This document shows positions 6,663 to 6,995 of a stretch of DNA of 6,995 nucleotides, one piece after another. The DNA comes from UMGS755 sp045602005. GTDB lineage: Bacteria; Bacillota; Clostridia; UBA1381; UBA9506. How positions within the stretch are numbered: the first letter of the stretch is position 1; each line of letters begins with the position of its first letter. The stretch spans positions 1 to 6,995 of the forward strand of contig JAZSAS010000070.1 of the NCBI GenBank assembly GCA_045602005.1, read 5' to 3'. The notes below the pieces were generated by a model. The model was not told the origin of the DNA and made no database searches. It was given only the letters and a program-made list of their open reading frames with translations. The translations under genes were made by a program, and so were the position numbers.

Positions 6663-6790
6663 CGGGCATAGTCCTAATACTACTGGCGACGCTACATAGC
6701 GTTTTATATTGGCCTGCCAGCCATGCTACTGCTACTTGCTCCCCATAAATGGGTTATTATAGGGAACTCCTTGGTAATTCTTGCGGAACA
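6660..6790. other. Intergenic segment with nested inverted repeats, nature unknown
   Basis: No supportable gene lies here. ACGCT (6689-6693) and AGCGT (6698-6702) form a small hairpin. It is enclosed by CTGGC (6683-6687) pairing with GCCAG (6716-6720). CCCAT/ATGGG (6742-6753) makes another small inverted repeat. On the minus strand a stop-free frame of about 60 codons runs from 6753 back into the DUF218 gene, but it lacks a convincing start and ribosome site. The segment could be an uncharacterised RNA, a decayed coding remnant or part of an interspersed repeat, and sequence alone does not decide. Confidence 0.4.
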
Positions 6791-6796
6791 AAAATA

Positions 6797-6840
6797 GGCT
6801 CCCTTGAGGCTCCCTTGAGGCTCCCTTGAGACTCCCTTGT
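6797..6840. repeat. Tandem repeat, four copies of an 11-bp unit
   Basis: The unit GGCTCCCTTGA occurs three times exactly (6797-6807, 6808-6818, 6819-6829). A fourth diverged copy, GACTCCCTTGT (6830-6840), runs directly into the hairpin of the next repeat. The array looks like local duplication of the end of that element, probably by slippage. No coding potential. Confidence 0.92.
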
Positions 6841-6995
6841 GTAAAGGGAGCTGACAACGAAGTTGACTGAGGGATTGATTCTTGCCCCAAAATAAGGTCG
6901 CCTTTATCCCTCCACCACCTTCGGTGGTCCCCCTCCCTTAATGCTTCGCATCAAAGGAGGCAAGACGGGAGCTGTCGAACGCAGTGAGACTGAGG
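6832..6995. repeat. Hairpin-rich interspersed repeat region, cut by window edge
   Basis: Several short hairpins follow each other: CTCCCTT/AAGGGAG (6832-6850), CAAC-GAA-GTTG (6855-6865), ACCACC-TTC-GGTGGT (6914-6928) and ATGC-TTC-GCAT (6941-6951) within a longer imperfect CCTCC/GGAGG stem (6932-6960). Two related blocks, one around AGCTGACAACGAAGTTGACTG (from 6849) and the other AGCTGTCGAACGCAGTGAGA (from 6970), both lead into CTGAGG. This suggests a duplicated or nested element. The style (GGGAGCTGNC...GACTGAGG) is one I associate with multicopy intergenic repeats in gut Clostridia. No gene is visible. Copy number in this genome is not testable here. Confidence 0.65.

Noticed and set aside
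6562..6753. Minus-strand open frame of about 60 codons running through the terminator and into the DUF218 gene.
   Set aside because: It has no ATG near its beginning, no ribosome site and no recognisable domain, and much of it overlaps a confident gene on the other strand.
6797..6840. CRISPR array.
   Set aside because: The units are 11 bp, directly adjacent and without spacers.

Overview
The window looks like chromosomal DNA of a Bacillota (Firmicutes) bacterium, most likely an anaerobic gut-type Clostridia. The evidence is strong AGGAGG-type ribosome sites, near-consensus sigma-A promoters (TTGACA / TATACT, 17-bp spacers), an Asp23-family envelope protein, a cobalamin riboswitch with a Gram-positive intrinsic-terminator platform, a large modular secreted protein, and hairpin-rich intergenic repeats of a kind I associate with gut Clostridia. 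Genus cannot be decided from what is here.

Left half, minus strand (1-2748). A sigma-A promoter (2720-2748) drives a roughly 400-nt leader. The leader holds a complete cobalamin (B12) riboswitch (2501-2697) and, downstream of it, a strong rho-independent terminator (2378-2418). It leads into a secreted multi-domain protein that starts at 2303 and is still open at the window edge (767 codons seen). The mature N-terminus resembles DUF4430, a domain related to the C-terminal domain of animal cobalamin carriers (intrinsic factor/transcobalamin). Riboswitch and domain independently point to a surface protein that captures corrinoid when B12 is scarce. This is the most interesting system in the window.

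Right half, plus strand (2805-5796). A divergent extended -10 promoter (2805-2833) starts a probable operon: an Asp23/Gls24-family protein (GTG start, 2865-3257), adenylosuccinate lyase purB (3284-4717), pyrroline-5-carboxylate reductase proC (4728-5528, Shine-Dalgarno site overlapping the purB stop), and a 55-aa YtxH-like membrane protein (5600-5767). It ends at a perfect-palindrome terminator (5769-5796). The operon mixes envelope and central biosynthetic functions.

A separate unit (5802-6655) follows at once: a near-consensus promoter, a three-TM DUF218/YdcF-SanA-ElyC family membrane protein (5861-6613) and a GC-rich terminator (6637-6655).

The last ~340 nt (6656-6995) contain no gene I can support. 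They hold a hairpin-forming segment of unknown nature (6660-6760), four tandem copies of an 11-bp unit (6797-6840), and a cluster of small hairpins with two related ends (6832-6995) that looks like a dispersed intergenic repeat cut by the window edge.
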